A model generated the notes under the pieces. The model saw only the letters and a program-made list of their open reading frames with translations. It ran no database searches and had not been told where the DNA came from. Shown here piece by piece: positions 8,420 to 18,226 of a DNA stretch of 64,000 bases. The DNA comes from Nocardia sp. CDC159 (GTDB lineage Bacteria > Actinomycetota > Actinomycetes > Mycobacteriales > Mycobacteriaceae). Position numbers and translations under genes: made by a program. The DNA lies in contig NZ_JAMRXH010000004.1 of assembly GCF_023740735.1 (NCBI RefSeq), positions 1-64,000 on the forward strand. The letters are read 5' to 3'. Each line of letters starts with the position of its first letter. Positions within the stretch are counted from its first letter, which is position 1.

Positions 8420-8920
8420 TCAGGCCCGGGGCGGCCAGGTCGACCCGCCTGCGGGGATTTCCGGCATGCCGAGTTTGCGGTGGTCCCAGCTGCGGATTCG
8501 GGTGGGGATGATGCGGATGGCGACGCGCTTGTTGAGCATGGCCTCGACCATGGGGCGGACGTCTTCGGTGTAGGGGCCGGTATAGCGCTCCCAGACGCTC
8601 ACTCCGACGCGGAACAGAGCCTCGGGGTCCTCCACGATTTCGGCGCGACCCTCGATCGACAGGCCGCGCAGCTGGTCGTAGGTGTCACCGGCCTCGACGA
8701 GGACGGTGACGCGGGGGTCGCGGCGGATGTTGACCGCCTTCTGTGATTTGGCCTTGGTCTCGAACCAGATCTGGCCGTCGACCAGGCCGTACCACATGGC
8801 GGTCAGGTGGGGCAGGCCCGATCTGCCCAGCGTCGCCAGGGTCATGACGCGGCTGCGCGCGAGGAATTCGGTGGCCTCGGCGTCGGACATGACGATCTGA
8901 GCGCGTTGTTTCACTCCCAT
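8420..8920 (-). CDS. F420-type split-beta-barrel oxidoreductase (Rv2991-like)
   Basis: This 166-aa protein belongs to the PNPOx-like split-beta-barrel family and strongly resembles mycobacterial Rv2991. Typical segments are TLATLGRSGLPHLTAMWYGL, FETKAKSQKAVNIRRDPRV and the C-terminal SWDHRKLG. Members use F420H2 or a flavin to reduce diverse substrates, and the physiological substrate is unknown. The window also encodes FbiD, which feeds F420 synthesis. An inverted repeat, ATACGCCG/CGGCGTAT, spans the start codon, and TACAGT lies 6 nt before ATG, so the transcript is probably leaderless and the palindrome could be an operator. Confidence 0.9.
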   Translation of the reverse strand: MGVKQRAQIVMSDAEATEFLARSRVMTLATLGRSGLPHLTAMWYGLVDGQIWFETKAKSQKAVNIRRDPRVTVLVEAGDTYDQLRGLSIEGRAEIVEDPEALFRVGVSVWERYTGPYTEDVRPMVEAMLNKRVAIRIIPTRIRSWDHRKLGMPEIPAGGSTWPPRA

Positions 8921-8945
8921 ACGCCGACTGTAGTTTACGGCGTAT
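8919..8945 (-). promoter_or_regulatory. palindrome and leaderless promoter of the FDOR gene
   Basis: Perfect 8-bp arms ATACGCCG (8919-8926) and CGGCGTAT (8938-8945) flank an 11-nt spacer that holds the probable -10 hexamer TACAGT (minus strand, 8932-8927). The arm nearest the gene contains part of the ATG. Repressor binding here would block RNA polymerase. Confidence 0.55.
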
Positions 8946-8980
8946 GGTCCGCGTCACAGCCGGATCCGGCCAGCGGGCGC

Positions 8981-9682
8981 TCAGAGCCGTTTGTGCAGCG
9001 CGTCGGCCGCGGCGACCAGGTCGGCAGCCCAGCGTGCGCCCGGTCGGCGGCCCATGCGGTCGATCGGCCCCGACACCGAGACCGCGGCCACCACGGCCCC
9101 GGTCGAATCGCGGACGGGCGCGGACACGCTGGCCACCCCGGCCGCCCGCTCGGCCGCGCTCTGCGCCCAGCCGCGGCGGCGCACCTCGGTCAGCGCCCGT
9201 TCGCCGAAGACCGCGTCCATCAGCACGCTGCGCTGCAATTCCGGATCGCCCCAGGCCAGCAGCACCTTGGCCGCCGAACCGGCGGTAAGCGGCAGTCGTG
9301 CGCCCACGGGGACGGTGTCGCGCAGCCCGGCCGCCGGTTCCAGCGCGGCCACGCAGACCCGCGAATGCCCGTCCAGGCGGTAGAGCTGCACGCTCTCGCC
9401 GGTGATCTCGCGCAGCCGGGGCAGGATGGCCGCGGCCGCGTCGAGCAGCGGATCGTCGGCCGTGGTGGCCAGCTCGGACAGGGCCGGACCGGGCCGCCAC
9501 AGGCCGTTGCTGTCGCGGGCGAGCATGCGGTGCACCTCCAGGCCGACGGCCAACCGATGCGCGGTCGCGCGGGGCAGGCCCGTGCGCGTGCACAGCTCGT
9601 TCAGCCCGCACGGCTGCTCGGCCACCGCGTAGAGCACGGACATGGCTTTGTCGAGCACTCCGATACCGCTATGCTGTCTCAT
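8981..9682 (-). CDS. ltbR: IclR-family regulator of leucine biosynthesis
   Basis: This 233-aa protein has an N-terminal winged helix (residues 1-65, with CTRTGLPRATAHRLAVGLE) and a C-terminal IclR effector domain that includes GARLPLTAGSAAKVLLAWG. Divergent transcription from leuC identifies it as the LtbR/Rv2989 orthologue. In Corynebacterium LtbR represses leuB, leuCD and trp genes. The predicted -10 TAGTAT ends 6 nt before ATG, suggesting a leaderless mRNA. Two boxes at 9676-9713 overlap that promoter, implying autoregulation. The ATG at 9682 gives the family length. The FDOR gene lies 60 nt downstream on the same strand but has its own promoter. Confidence 0.92.
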   Translation of the reverse strand: MRQHSGIGVLDKAMSVLYAVAEQPCGLNELCTRTGLPRATAHRLAVGLEVHRMLARDSNGLWRPGPALSELATTADDPLLDAAAAILPRLREITGESVQLYRLDGHSRVCVAALEPAAGLRDTVPVGARLPLTAGSAAKVLLAWGDPELQRSVLMDAVFGERALTEVRRRGWAQSAAERAAGVASVSAPVRDSTGAVVAAVSVSGPIDRMGRRPGARWAADLVAAADALHKRL

Positions 9683-9713
9683 ACAACGATACTAACGTCT
9701 CGCATAGTGAGAT
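9676..9713. promoter_or_regulatory. LtbR-like operator pair between ltbR and leuC
   Basis: GTCTCGCATAGTGAGAT (9697-9713) matches the remembered LtbR motif at 11 of 12 positions and is itself a TCTC/GAGA palindrome. A weaker copy starting GTCTC lies exactly 21 bp away at 9676-9692. The pair covers the ltbR -10 region and start codon, and lies 67 bp before leuC. Confidence 0.65.
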
Positions 9714-9779
9714 TTGCAAACCGCACCGCGTTGTCAGCCCATTCGATGCGGTGAATGCCTACCGAAAGGTGGATCGAAG

Positions 9780-11204
9780 ATGGCCGACCGGCCACGCACT
9801 CTGGCGGAGAAGGTCTGGGAGCAGCACGTCGTCTCCCGTGGCGAGGGCGCGGGGGACGCCCGCGAGCCCGATCTCATCTACATCGACCTGCACCTGGTGC
9901 ACGAGGTGACCAGCCCGCAGGCGTTCGACGGCCTGCGCGCGGCCGGGCGCGGCGTGCGGCGGCCCGACCTCACCATCGCGACCGAGGACCACAACGTCCC
10001 GACCGTCGACATCGATAAGCCGATCGCCGACCCCATTTCCCGCACTCAGGTGGATACGCTGCGGCGTAATTGCGCGGAATTCGGCGTCCGGCTGCACCCG
10101 ATGGGCGATATCGAGCAGGGCATCGTGCACGTGGTCGGTCCGCAACTGGGCCTGACCCAGCCGGGTATGACCGTGGTCTGCGGCGATTCGCACACCTCCA
10201 CTCACGGCGCGTTCGGCGCGCTGGCCATGGGCATCGGCACCAGCGAGGTCGAACACGTGCTGGCCACCCAGACGCTGTCGCTGCGGCCGTTCAAGACCAT
10301 GGCGATCAATATCGACGGTCAGCTGCCGCCCGGCGTGACGAGCAAGGACGTGATCCTGGCCGTCATCGCCAAGATCGGCACCGGTGGCGGCCAGGGCTAT
10401 GTGCTCGAGTACCGCGGCGAGGCCGTGCGGGCCATGTCCATGGAGGCGCGGATGACCATGTGCAACATGTCCATCGAGGCGGGCGCCCGGGCGGGAATGG
10501 TGGCGCCCGACGAGGTCACCTATGAATTCCTGAAGGGCCGCCCGCACGCACCGCAGGGTGCGGACTGGGATGCGGCCGTGGCGGCCTGGGAGGCACTGAA
10601 GACCGACGAGGGCGCGGAATTCGACGCCGAGGTGCATATCGACGCGTCGTCGCTGACCCCCTTCGTCACCTGGGGCACCAATCCCGGACAGGGTGCGCCG
10701 CTGGGCGCGACCGTGCCGAATCCGGCCGAGATCGCCGACGAGACCGAGCGGGAGGCCGCCGAGAAGGCGCTGCGCTATATGGCTTTGGAGCCCGGTACTC
10801 CGCTGCGAGAAGTGCCCGTCGACGCCGTGTTCGTGGGTTCGTGCACCAATGGCCGGATCGAGGATCTGCGGGCCGTGGCCGAGGTGTTGAAGGGCCGCAA
10901 GGTGGCCGACAACGTGCGGATGTTGATCGTGCCCGGCTCGATGCGGGTGCGCGCCCAGGCCGAATCCGAGGGGCTGGGCGAGATTTTCACCGCCGCGGGC
11001 GCGGAGTGGCGGCAGGCGGGCTGCTCGATGTGCCTGGGCATGAATCCGGATCAGCTTTCGCCCGGTCAGCGCTGTGCTTCCACCTCCAACCGCAACTTCG
11101 AGGGCCGGCAGGGCAAAGGTGGCCGCACGCACCTGGTTTCGCCGCTGGTCGCGGCGGCCACCGCGGTGCGCGGAACCCTGTCCTCACCTGCGGATCTGAA
11201 CTGA
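9780..11204 (+). CDS. leuC: 3-isopropylmalate dehydratase large subunit
   Basis: LeuC with LeuD isomerises 2-isopropylmalate to 3-isopropylmalate using a [4Fe-4S] cluster. The 474-aa chain shows the aconitase-family segments [31 protein letters not shown] with the first cluster cysteine, and [14 protein letters not shown] with the other two. The start ATG at 9780 ([12 protein letters not shown]) has AAGGTGG upstream; an in-frame extension to 9714 adds residues unlike the family and crosses the promoter. It is divergent from ltbR. leuD follows after 57 nt. Expression should rise when leucine is scarce, through LtbR. Confidence 0.97.
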   Translation: MADRPRTLAEKVWEQHVVSRGEGAGDAREPDLIYIDLHLVHEVTSPQAFDGLRAAGRGVRRPDLTIATEDHNVPTVDIDKPIADPISRTQVDTLRRNCAEFGVRLHPMGDIEQGIVHVVGPQLGLTQPGMTVVCGDSHTSTHGAFGALAMGIGTSEVEHVLATQTLSLRPFKTMAINIDGQLPPGVTSKDVILAVIAKIGTGGGQGYVLEYRGEAVRAMSMEARMTMCNMSIEAGARAGMVAPDEVTYEFLKGRPHAPQGADWDAAVAAWEALKTDEGAEFDAEVHIDASSLTPFVTWGTNPGQGAPLGATVPNPAEIADETEREAAEKALRYMALEPGTPLREVPVDAVFVGSCTNGRIEDLRAVAEVLKGRKVADNVRMLIVPGSMRVRAQAESEGLGEIFTAAGAEWRQAGCSMCLGMNPDQLSPGQRCASTSNRNFEGRQGKGGRTHLVSPLVAAATAVRGTLSSPADLN

Positions 11205-11261
11205 CCCCAGCCAAAGCGCTGGGGCGAGCCGGCCGACTTTTCGTACCAACCAGGAGAACTC

Positions 11262-11870
11262 ATGGAACCCTTCAAGGTGCACAAGGGGATCGGGGTGCCG
11301 CTGCGCCGATCCAACGTCGACACCGACCAGATCATCCCGGCGGTCTACCTCAAGCGGGTCACCCGGACCGGCTTCGAGGACGGTCTGTTCGCGGCCTGGC
11401 GTTCGGATCCGGGCTTCATTCTGAACACCGAGCCCTACAACCGGGGGTCAGTCCTGGTCGCCGGTCCGGATTTCGGGACGGGATCCTCACGTGAGCATGC
11501 CGTTTGGGCCCTGCTGGACTACGGCTTCCGGGTGGTGATCTCACCCCGGTTCGGCGACATCTTCCGAGGTAACGCGGGTAAGGGCGGCCTGGTCGCGGCC
11601 CGAATGTCACAACATGATGTCGAATTGCTCTGGAAGTTGCTCGAGGAACAGCCCGGTCTGGAATTGATCGTGGACCTCGAGGCCCGCACGGTGACCGCTG
11701 GAACCACCGTGTTGCCCTTCGATATTGACGACTACACCCGGTGGCGTCTGCTCGAGGGTCTGGACGACATCGGCCTGACACTGCGTCGGGAGGGCGCCAT
11801 CGCCGAGTTCGAAAAGGCAAGGCCAGCATGGAAACCCACCACCATTCCGAACCCTATTTCGCAGACGTAA
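11262..11870 (+). CDS. leuD: 3-isopropylmalate dehydratase small subunit
   Basis: LeuD is the 202-aa swivel domain that completes the isopropylmalate isomerase active site. Recognisable blocks are [40 protein letters not shown] with the substrate-binding GSSREH loop, and the C-terminal [18 protein letters not shown]. The ATG has an AGGAGAA ribosome binding site. It is in the leuC transcript. A 12-bp perfect stem-loop lies 48 nt after the stop and separates it from hupB. Confidence 0.97.
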   Translation: MEPFKVHKGIGVPLRRSNVDTDQIIPAVYLKRVTRTGFEDGLFAAWRSDPGFILNTEPYNRGSVLVAGPDFGTGSSREHAVWALLDYGFRVVISPRFGDIFRGNAGKGGLVAARMSQHDVELLWKLLEEQPGLELIVDLEARTVTAGTTVLPFDIDDYTRWRLLEGLDDIGLTLRREGAIAEFEKARPAWKPTTIPNPISQT

Positions 11871-11917
11871 ACACTCCTGGGTGTTAGCTGAGAGCTACCA
11901 ATCGCGATTGCTGCACG

Positions 11918-11950
11918 TGTGCCACGCCACATGAAATTTGGCGTGGCACA
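11918..11950 (+). terminator. stem-loop between leuD and hupB
   Basis: TGTGCCACGCCA (11918-11929) pairs perfectly with TGGCGTGGCACA (11939-11950) over a 9-nt loop. The downstream tract has TCTT but no long T-run. It is probably the leuCD terminator, though the perfectly symmetric stem could also be a protein site. Confidence 0.65.
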
Positions 11951-12026
11951 TAGACTCTTGCCCAATGAAGGTTTACCGTGGTACCTAGTCGGTCCGACGA
12001 CGGGCCATTAGTCTGCGGAGGATTCA

Positions 12027-12824
12027 ATGAACAAGGCGGAACTGATCGACGTTCTGACCGAGAAGTTGGGCACTGACAGGCGCACGGCCACTGCGGCAGT
12101 CGAGCAGATTGTCGACACGATCGTGCGCGCGGTGAACAAGGGTCAGAGTGTCACCATCACCGGATTCGGTGTCTTCGAACAGCGCAAGCGTGCGGCGCGG
12201 GTGGCGCGTAACCCCCGCACCGGCGAGACCGTGAAGGTGAAGCCGACTTCGGTACCCGCATTCCGCCCGGGTGCGCAGTTCAAGGCGATCATCGCGGGCA
12301 AGCAGAAGATCGCGGCGGCCGGTCCGGCCGTGAAACGCGGTGTCGCAGCGCCGGTGTCGGGTGGCACGAAGAAGACCGCCAAGAAGGCCACGGCGAAGAA
12401 GACCACCGCCAAGAAGACCGCCGCCAAGAAGACGGCGACCGCGAAGAAGGCGGCCAAGAAGGCCCCGGCCAAGAAGGCGACGGCGAAGAAGACCACCGCC
12501 AAGAAGGCCCCGGCCCGCAAGACCGCGACCAAGGCCACCGCCAAGAAGACCACGGCCAAGGCCACGGCGAAGAAGACCACCGCCAAGAAGACCGCCGCCA
12601 AGAAGACGGCGACCGCGAAGAAGGCGGCCAAGAAGGCCCCGGCCAAGAAGGCGACGGCGAAGAAGACCACCGCCAAGAAGGCCCCGGCCCGCAAGACCGC
12701 GACCAAGGCCACCGCCAAGAAGACCACGGCCAAGGCCACGGCGAAGAAGACCACGGCCAAGAAGACGGCCGCGAAGAAGACCACGGCCAAGCGGACCGCT
12801 GCCAAGCGGACCGCGCGCCGCTGA
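12027..12824 (+). CDS. hupB: HU-family nucleoid protein with long Lys/Ala tail
   Basis: HupB compacts and bends DNA. Residues 1-90 are the HU fold ([17 protein letters not shown], then [20 protein letters not shown]). Residues about 108-265 form a histone H1-like tail of repeated [13 protein letters not shown] units, as in mycobacterial HupB, which also binds RNA and iron. The tail contains a near-identical 174-bp (58-codon) duplication. At 265 aa it exceeds the roughly 205-215 aa of mycobacterial HupB, the extra length matching one duplicated block. The ATG has GGAGG upstream. A terminator follows. Confidence 0.97.
   Translation: MNKAELIDVLTEKLGTDRRTATAAVEQIVDTIVRAVNKGQSVTITGFGVFEQRKRAARVARNPRTGETVKVKPTSVPAFRPGAQFKAIIAGKQKIAAAGPAVKRGVAAPVSGGTKKTAKKATAKKTTAKKTAAKKTATAKKAAKKAPAKKATAKKTTAKKAPARKTATKATAKKTTAKATAKKTTAKKTAAKKTATAKKAAKKAPAKKATAKKTTAKKAPARKTATKATAKKTTAKATAKKTTAKKTAAKKTTAKRTAAKRTARR
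12386..12733 (+). repeat. 174-bp tandem duplication inside hupB
   Basis: Positions 12386-12559 and 12560-12733 are near-identical at the DNA level (period exactly 174 bp, 58 codons), and a third partial copy starts at 12734. Identity extends to synonymous positions, so the duplication is recent or maintained by recombination. The reading frame is preserved. Confidence 0.9.
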
Positions 12825-12837
12825 CCCACCACGCAAG

Positions 12838-12875
12838 ACCCCCGGCCGAAGTACATGGCCGGGGGCTTCTTGTGT
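12838..12875 (+). terminator. hupB terminator
   Basis: CCCCCGGCC (12839-12847) and GGCCGGGGG (12857-12865) form a 9-bp stem with a 9-nt loop, followed by CTTCTTGTGTTT. It begins 14 nt after the hupB stop. A second perfect hairpin with 13-bp arms, CTGGATCCGGCGC and GCGCCGGATCCAG, lies at 12892-12921. Confidence 0.85.
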
Positions 12876-12930
12876 TTGGTGGGCCGGAGCCCTGGATCCG
12901 GCGCTGGGGCGCCGGATCCAGGGAATGGAG

Positions 12931-13197
12931 AGGGGGAGCGCGCCCTGGGGAAATAGGGGAGCGCGCCTGGGGGAGTGGGGAAGCGCGCCTGGAGGAGTAG
13001 GGGAGCGCGCCTGGAGGAGTGGGGAAGCGCGCCTGGAGGAGTAGGGAAGCGCCTGGGAGAGAGTGGCGAAGCGCCGGGAGAATGGCGAAGTGTTGGGGAG
13101 AATGGGGAGCGCGCCGGGGAAAGTGGGGAAGTGCTGGGAGAGAGGGGAAGCGCGCCGGGAGAGAGGAAGTGCGCTGGGAAGTGGGGAAGCGCGACGG
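12931..13197. repeat. 22-bp G-rich tandem repeats between hupB and mutT1
   Basis: The motif GCGCGCC recurs at 12938, 12961, 12983, 13005 and 13027, giving a 22-23-bp period with units like GGGGAAGCGCGCCTGGAGGAGT. Copies then degenerate to about 13197. ORFs across it are repeat translations and not believable genes. The array abuts the mutT1 stop codon. Confidence 0.85.
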
Positions 13198-13198
13198 G

Positions 13199-14149
13199 CT
13201 AGCGCGGCCGTAGGGCGCGGTCCAGGTGGTCGGCGGCGACCAAGCGGCCGTCGGCTATCGATAACACCCAGACGCTGCCCTTGCGGTTGCGGGCGGGAGG
13301 TAGTGCGACGCCGTCGATTTCGGCCCAGTTGGCGAGGAGGGGCGGAATCACCTTGCCCTGACTGCAGATAACGCGGACGGTGTCGGGAGAGACCAGTGAG
13401 CGGACGCGAGTCAGGGCCTCCTGAGGTGCTGCGGCATAACCCTTTTCGGACAGAAGGGGTTCCAGGATGATGTCGGTGCCGAGTTCGTCGGCGAGGGGCT
13501 GGACGGTCTCCACGCAGCGGCGTGGCGGGGCCGAGACGATCTCCTTCGGGCCGAAGGTCAGCAGATTGGGGGCCAGCGTGAGGGCCTGCTCGTAACCGGC
13601 CGGTTCCAGCGGGCGCTCCTCATCGGGTCCGGCGTAGCGGCCGCGTCGCCCGGCCTTGGCGTGCCGGACAACCAGCAGCGTGGCCGTATCCGGGGGTAGC
13701 CGCAGGAAACTGCGCAGGATGCGCCGATCCATCGGATAGGACAGCTGGTCCATCACCTGCTCGACGCGGTGCCACTCCAGCACGTCCACCTCGGAATTGG
13801 CGTTGAACTCGCCGCCCAGGACGGTGGCCGCCCAGTAGTCGACCCGCTTCAACTTCCGATGCCCCGTCACCGGATAGGTGACATGGCCGAGATAGCGGCC
13901 CAGGCGGCAGTTCAGCCCGGTCTCCTCGCCCACCTCGCGCACGGCGGCGATCATCGGCGTCTCACCCGGATCGAGCTTGCCCTTGGGCAGCGACCAGTCG
14001 TCGTACTTCTGGCGGTGGACCACGGCGATCTCGATCGAGCCGTCGGCCGCCCACCGCCACAGCACGGCACCGGCCGCCAGGATGTTGGCCGTCACGCGGG
14101 GGTCGGAGAATCCGTTCTCCTCGGATTCCTGGGCCACCGAACGCCTCAC
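13199..14149 (-). CDS. mutT1: MutT1-like NUDIX hydrolase with histidine phosphatase domain
   Basis: This roughly 316-aa protein sanitises oxidised nucleotides (8-oxo-dGTP, 8-oxo-GTP and diadenosine polyphosphates in mycobacterial MutT1). The N-terminal NUDIX domain includes [14 protein letters not shown] and REVGEETG, which together form the Nudix box. The C-terminal histidine phosphatase domain carries [10 protein letters not shown], with the catalytic His. The two-domain layout is typical of Rv2985. The start was placed at GTG 14149 because it overlaps the ppk stop as GTGA; GTG 14137 is an alternative. The ORF continues open to 14323 inside ppk. It is the last gene of the fbiD-ppk-mutT1 run. 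Confidence 0.9.
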   Translation of the reverse strand: MRRSVAQESEENGFSDPRVTANILAAGAVLWRWAADGSIEIAVVHRQKYDDWSLPKGKLDPGETPMIAAVREVGEETGLNCRLGRYLGHVTYPVTGHRKLKRVDYWAATVLGGEFNANSEVDVLEWHRVEQVMDQLSYPMDRRILRSFLRLPPDTATLLVVRHAKAGRRGRYAGPDEERPLEPAGYEQALTLAPNLLTFGPKEIVSAPPRRCVETVQPLADELGTDIILEPLLSEKGYAAAPQEALTRVRSLVSPDTVRVICSQGKVIPPLLANWAEIDGVALPPARNRKGSVWVLSIADGRLVAADHLDRALRPR

Positions 14150-16338
14150 CGCTGATCCGGCCGTCGCAGACGCATGAGGAACTCCTGATGATCGCGCACC
14201 TGATCCACCCGCCCGTCGCCGATCGGCTCGGGTTCGGCCTGCCAGCTGCCATCCTGTTGGAGTACCCAGCAGCGGGTCGCGGGGTCGAGGGCCGAGTCGA
14301 ACACCACGCCGAGCTGCTCGCACAGCTTCGGGTCCTTCACCTGCGCCATGACTTCCACGCGCCGATCCAGATTGCGATGCATCATGTCGGCGCTGCCGAT
14401 CCAGAACTCGTCCTGCGCCCGGAAGTGCAGCATGCGCGAATGCTCCAGGAAGCGACCGAGAATCGAGCGCACCTCGATGTTCTCACTCATGCCCGGCACA
14501 CCCGGCCGCAGCCCGCAGATCCCGCGCACCACGATCTGCACCGGCACGCCAGCCTGTGAGGCGCGATACAGCGCGTCGATGATCTGCTCGTCGACGATCG
14601 CGTTGCACTTCAATCTGATCCGCGCCGGCAGGCCCTGCTCGGCGAGCTCGGTCTCGCGGCGGATCCGCTCGATGATGCCCGAACGCACACTGCTCGGGGC
14701 GACCAACAGGTTGCGGTAGTTGGCCTTTCGCGAGTATCCGGTCAGCGAGTTGAACAGGTCGGTCAGGTCGGCGCCGATTTCCGGTGCCGCCGTGAGCAAT
14801 CCGACATCCTCGTACAGGCGGGCCGTCTTCGGGTTGTAGTTGCCGGTGCCGATGTGGCAGTAGCGGCGGATGGTCGACCCCTCGCGCCGCACTACCAGAC
14901 AGGTCTTGCAGTGTGTCTTCAACCCGATCAGGCCGTAGACCACGTGCACACCCGCCTGTTCCAGCTGGCGCGCCCATTTGATGTTGGCCTGCTCGTCGAA
15001 GCGGGCCTTGATCTCCACCAGCGCCACCACCTGCTTACCGGCCTCGGCGGCGTCGATGAGGGCGTTGACGATGGGGGAATCACCGGAGGTGCGGTACAGG
15101 GTCTGCTTGATCGCCAGCACCTGCGGGTCGGCGGCGGCCTGTTCGATGAAGCGCTGCACACTGGTGGAGAACGAGTCGTAGGGGTGGTGCACCAGCACGT
15201 CGCACTCGCGCAGGGCGGCGAAAACGTTTCGGGGCGTTTCCCTTTCGCCGAAGGCGGGCGGGGTGGCCGGGACATAGGGCGCGTCCTTGAGGGCCGGTCG
15301 GTCCACGCCGTACACCTGCCACAGGCACGACAGGTCCAGCAGTCCGGGCACCTGGATGACATCGGCCGGATCCACGTCGAGCTCGCGCAGCAGCAGCTCG
15401 AGCATGTGCTCGGTCATATCGTCGGAGACCTCGAGGCGTACCGGCGAGCCGAACCGTCGCCGCGCCAGCTCCCGCTCGAGCGCCTGCAGCAGATCCTCGT
15501 CGCGGTCCTCGTCCACCTCGAAGTCGGCATTGCGGGTGATCCGGAACGAGTGGTGCTCGACCACCTCCATGCCCGGGAACAGCTGTTCCAGATGGGCCGC
15601 GATCAGGTCCTCCATCGGCAGGAACGCCTCGAGCGGGCGTTCGAGCGCCTCGGGATCGCGGGGCTCGCGGGGGCGGGTCACCTTCACGAAGCGGTTGACG
15701 TTGTCGGGCACCTTCACGCGGGCGAAGTGCTCGCCGCCGGTCTCGGAATCCTTCACCGTCACGGCCAGATTCAGGCTCAGGCCGCTGATGTAGGGGAACG
15801 GGTGGGCCGGGTCCACCGCCAGCGGGGTGAGCACCGGGAAGACCTGGTCCTGGAAGTACCGCGACAGCCGCTGGCGCTCCTCGTCGTCGAGGTCGGCCCA
15901 GCCGATGATGGCGATGCCCTCCTCGGCGAGCGCCGGACGAACCTGGTCGAGGAAGACCCGCGCGTGGCGCACGGCGAGATCCTGGGTGCGCTTGGCGATC
16001 AGGGTCAGCTGTTCGGTGGGTGTCAGGCCGTCGGCGGAGCGGACCGCCAGACCGGCGTCGGCGCGGCGCTTGAGCCCGGCGACGCGGACCATGTAGAACT
16101 CGTCGAGGTTGGAGGCGAAGATGGCGAGGAATTTGGCGCGCTCGAGCAGCGGTTCGGAGGTGTCTTCGGCGAGGGCCAGCACCCGGGCGTTGAAATCCAG
16201 CCAGCTCAGCTCGCGGTTCAGATAGCGATCCTGGGGCAACTGCGCCGCGGCCGCGGCCTTGGGCGGCGGGGTCGCCGCCGGCGGCGCCGCCGGTAGTCGC
16301 GGCTGCTGGATGTCCGTTTCGCTCACCCTCACGATCAT
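14146..16338 (-). CDS. ppk: polyphosphate kinase 1
   Basis: PPK1 reversibly polymerises inorganic polyphosphate from ATP. The 730-aa chain has the N-terminal domain ([20 protein letters not shown]), the head domain, and two PLD-like catalytic domains. The autophosphorylated His lies in [20 protein letters not shown], and a second conserved stretch reads [20 protein letters not shown]. The first 30 residues are Ala/Pro-rich and poorly conserved, so the start could instead be GTG at 16326. It overlaps mutT1 by 4 nt. Polyphosphate and nucleotide-pool functions sit in one transcript here as in mycobacteria. Confidence 0.97.
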   Translation of the reverse strand: MIVRVSETDIQQPRLPAAPPAATPPPKAAAAAQLPQDRYLNRELSWLDFNARVLALAEDTSEPLLERAKFLAIFASNLDEFYMVRVAGLKRRADAGLAVRSADGLTPTEQLTLIAKRTQDLAVRHARVFLDQVRPALAEEGIAIIGWADLDDEERQRLSRYFQDQVFPVLTPLAVDPAHPFPYISGLSLNLAVTVKDSETGGEHFARVKVPDNVNRFVKVTRPREPRDPEALERPLEAFLPMEDLIAAHLEQLFPGMEVVEHHSFRITRNADFEVDEDRDEDLLQALERELARRRFGSPVRLEVSDDMTEHMLELLLRELDVDPADVIQVPGLLDLSCLWQVYGVDRPALKDAPYVPATPPAFGERETPRNVFAALRECDVLVHHPYDSFSTSVQRFIEQAAADPQVLAIKQTLYRTSGDSPIVNALIDAAEAGKQVVALVEIKARFDEQANIKWARQLEQAGVHVVYGLIGLKTHCKTCLVVRREGSTIRRYCHIGTGNYNPKTARLYEDVGLLTAAPEIGADLTDLFNSLTGYSRKANYRNLLVAPSSVRSGIIERIRRETELAEQGLPARIRLKCNAIVDEQIIDALYRASQAGVPVQIVVRGICGLRPGVPGMSENIEVRSILGRFLEHSRMLHFRAQDEFWIGSADMMHRNLDRRVEVMAQVKDPKLCEQLGVVFDSALDPATRCWVLQQDGSWQAEPEPIGDGRVDQVRDHQEFLMRLRRPDQR

Positions 16339-16407
16339 TCCTTACCCATCCGGCGATACCTCGCACGACACCGCCCACCGACAACCTATCGCCGCTCCGG
16401 CGATCAT

Positions 16408-17106
16408 TCAGCACACATGTAACCCCGCCGTGCACCTGCGCGTGAGATCCATGTGAACGGGACGCGGCCATCCGATGTCGTCGAGCAGGGCCGCCGTGGC
16501 CGGGCCGACGCCCAGTTCGATCGCGCCCGCCAGATCGGCGGCGGTGTCCACGTCCAGGCGCAGGCCCGGCCAGTCACCGGCCAGATCCTTCGCCCCGGAT
16601 TCGATGTGCCGCCGCGCCGAGTCGGGACCGAAAAGCGGTGTCAGCGGGGCGGTTCCGTCGCGCACCAGCAGTGCGGCGGTGCCGCGCCCGGTGTGATCGG
16701 CGACGACCGATCGGCCGCGGGCGGGCGCGGCGTTCAGCATGTCGGACAGCTCGTCCGGGCGCAGCGCGGGCAGATCCGCCTGTAGGGCAAGCAGTTCCAC
16801 CCGGCCGTGGCGGCGGCGCACGGCCGCGGCCGCATCCGACAGCGCCGCGTTGAGCCCGTCGGCCCGCGCACCCGCGTCCGGGTGGACATGGGCGTCCAGC
16901 GCGCGCACGACCTCGGCCACCCCCGCGTCCGGGGTCACGACCGTCACCGAGCCCAGCCCGCCCGCGGCGGCCGCGGTGACGGTGTCCGAGAGCATGGCAA
17001 GAACCAGTCGCGCGCGCTCGGCCGGGGACAATCGGTCGGCGAGTCGGCTCTTCGCCCGCTCGAGGTTCTTCACCGCGATCACGGCGTGGACGGCATCCGG
17101 ACGCAT
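16408..17106 (-). CDS. fbiD: phosphoenolpyruvate guanylyltransferase (F420 biosynthesis)
   Basis: FbiD (CofC family, Rv2983 orthologue) activates PEP with GTP to make enolpyruvyl-diphospho-5'-guanosine, the donor for dehydro-F420-0. The 232-aa nucleotidyltransferase fold opens with [15 protein letters not shown] and has the family segments [16 protein letters not shown] and the GRGTAALL loop with a conserved FGPDSARRH. Orthologues are about 210-230 aa. It precedes ppk on the same strand and is divergent from gpsA. The rest of the F420 genes are not in this window. The FDOR at 8.4 kb is a possible user of the cofactor. Confidence 0.92.
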   Translation of the reverse strand: MRPDAVHAVIAVKNLERAKSRLADRLSPAERARLVLAMLSDTVTAAAAGGLGSVTVVTPDAGVAEVVRALDAHVHPDAGARADGLNAALSDAAAAVRRRHGRVELLALQADLPALRPDELSDMLNAAPARGRSVVADHTGRGTAALLVRDGTAPLTPLFGPDSARRHIESGAKDLAGDWPGLRLDVDTAADLAGAIELGVGPATAALLDDIGWPRPVHMDLTRRCTAGLHVC

Positions 17107-17202
17107 GGGCCAATCGTCGCACGCCGGGCACAGTGGTGGATGTCATGCCGGGTAGGGGGAATACCGGCGGGGCGGGCCCGGGTGGATGGCATATTGGCCT
17201 TC

Positions 17203-18192
17203 ATGACTAGGGCGGCTGTGATGGGTGCGGGCTCGTGGGGCACCGCGTTCGCGAAGGTGTTGAACGACGCGGGAACCGACGTGACGATGTGGGCTCGGCG
17301 CGCGGAGGTGGCCAAGGCCATCGCCGCCGAACATCGCAATCCGACCTATCTGCCCGAGGTGTCGCTGCCGGGCGTGGCCGCTACCGACGATCCGCGCGTG
17401 GCACTCGACGGCGCCGATATCGTCGTACTGGCCGTGCCCTCGCAATCGCTGCGCGCCAATCTCGCGTCCTGGCGGGTGCCCGCCGACGCGACGCTGTTGA
17501 GCCTGGCCAAGGGCATCGAGACCGGCACGCTGCTGCGGATGAGCCAGGTGATCCACCAGGTCACCCACGCCGATCCGGGCCGAATCGCGGTGCTGTCCGG
17601 ACCGAATCTGGCCCGCGAGATCGCCGCCGAACAACCGGCCGCCTCGGTGGTGGCCTGCGTGGATCCCGAGCGGGCCGAGGCCGTGCAGCACGCGTGCGGC
17701 ACCGGCTACTTCCGGCCCTACACCAATACCGACGTCATCGGCTGCGAGCTCGGCGGCGCGTGCAAGAACGTGATCGCGCTGGCCTGCGGCATCGCGGCCG
17801 GAATGGGGCTGGGCGACAACTCGATCGCGAGCCTGATCACCCGCGGCCTGGCCGAGATCATGCGGCTGGGGGTGGCGCTGGGGGCAAATCCGGTGACGCT
17901 GGCCGGTCTGGCGGGCGTCGGCGATCTGGTCGCGACCTGCACCTCACCGCTGTCGCGCAATCGCTCCTTCGGCCATGTGCTCGGGGCGGGCGGGTCGATG
18001 GATGCCGCGCAGCAGGCCACCCACGGCCAGGTGGCCGAGGGTGTGAAGTCGTGCACCTCGATCCGCGCGCTGGCCGAGCGGCACGAGGTGGAGATGCCGC
18101 TGACCACGGCCGTGCACCGGGTGTGCCACGAGGGGCTGGCGGTATCGGACGCGGTGGGCGAGCTGCTCGGGCGGCGGATGAAGCCGGAATGA
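17203..18192 (+). CDS. gpsA: glycerol-3-phosphate dehydrogenase [NAD(P)+]
   Basis: GpsA reduces dihydroxyacetone phosphate to sn-glycerol-3-phosphate for phospholipid synthesis. The 329-aa chain starts with the dinucleotide-binding loop [16 protein letters not shown], followed by [30 protein letters not shown] and the helical C-terminal domain. The ATG at 17203 gives the family start; the frame is open upstream but that part is antisense to fbiD. CATATT lies 7 nt before ATG with no clear Shine-Dalgarno, which fits a leaderless transcript. ddl follows 34 nt later. Confidence 0.97.
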   Translation: MTRAAVMGAGSWGTAFAKVLNDAGTDVTMWARRAEVAKAIAAEHRNPTYLPEVSLPGVAATDDPRVALDGADIVVLAVPSQSLRANLASWRVPADATLLSLAKGIETGTLLRMSQVIHQVTHADPGRIAVLSGPNLAREIAAEQPAASVVACVDPERAEAVQHACGTGYFRPYTNTDVIGCELGGACKNVIALACGIAAGMGLGDNSIASLITRGLAEIMRLGVALGANPVTLAGLAGVGDLVATCTSPLSRNRSFGHVLGAGGSMDAAQQATHGQVAEGVKSCTSIRALAERHEVEMPLTTAVHRVCHEGLAVSDAVGELLGRRMKPE

Positions 18193-18226
18193 ATGGCGGT
18201 ACGACGGTTTGGGTACGGTTCGGTCT

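Noticed and set aside
11918..11950. Riboswitch or attenuator for hupB
   Set aside because: A single simple hairpin 76 nt upstream of hupB without a conserved aptamer; a leuCD terminator explains it.
12939..13215. Gly/Glu/Ser-rich ORFs (and those at 20-315) as repeat proteins
   Set aside because: They are translations of the 22-bp and 25-bp DNA repeats, whose lengths are not multiples of three, so all frames give similar low-complexity text.
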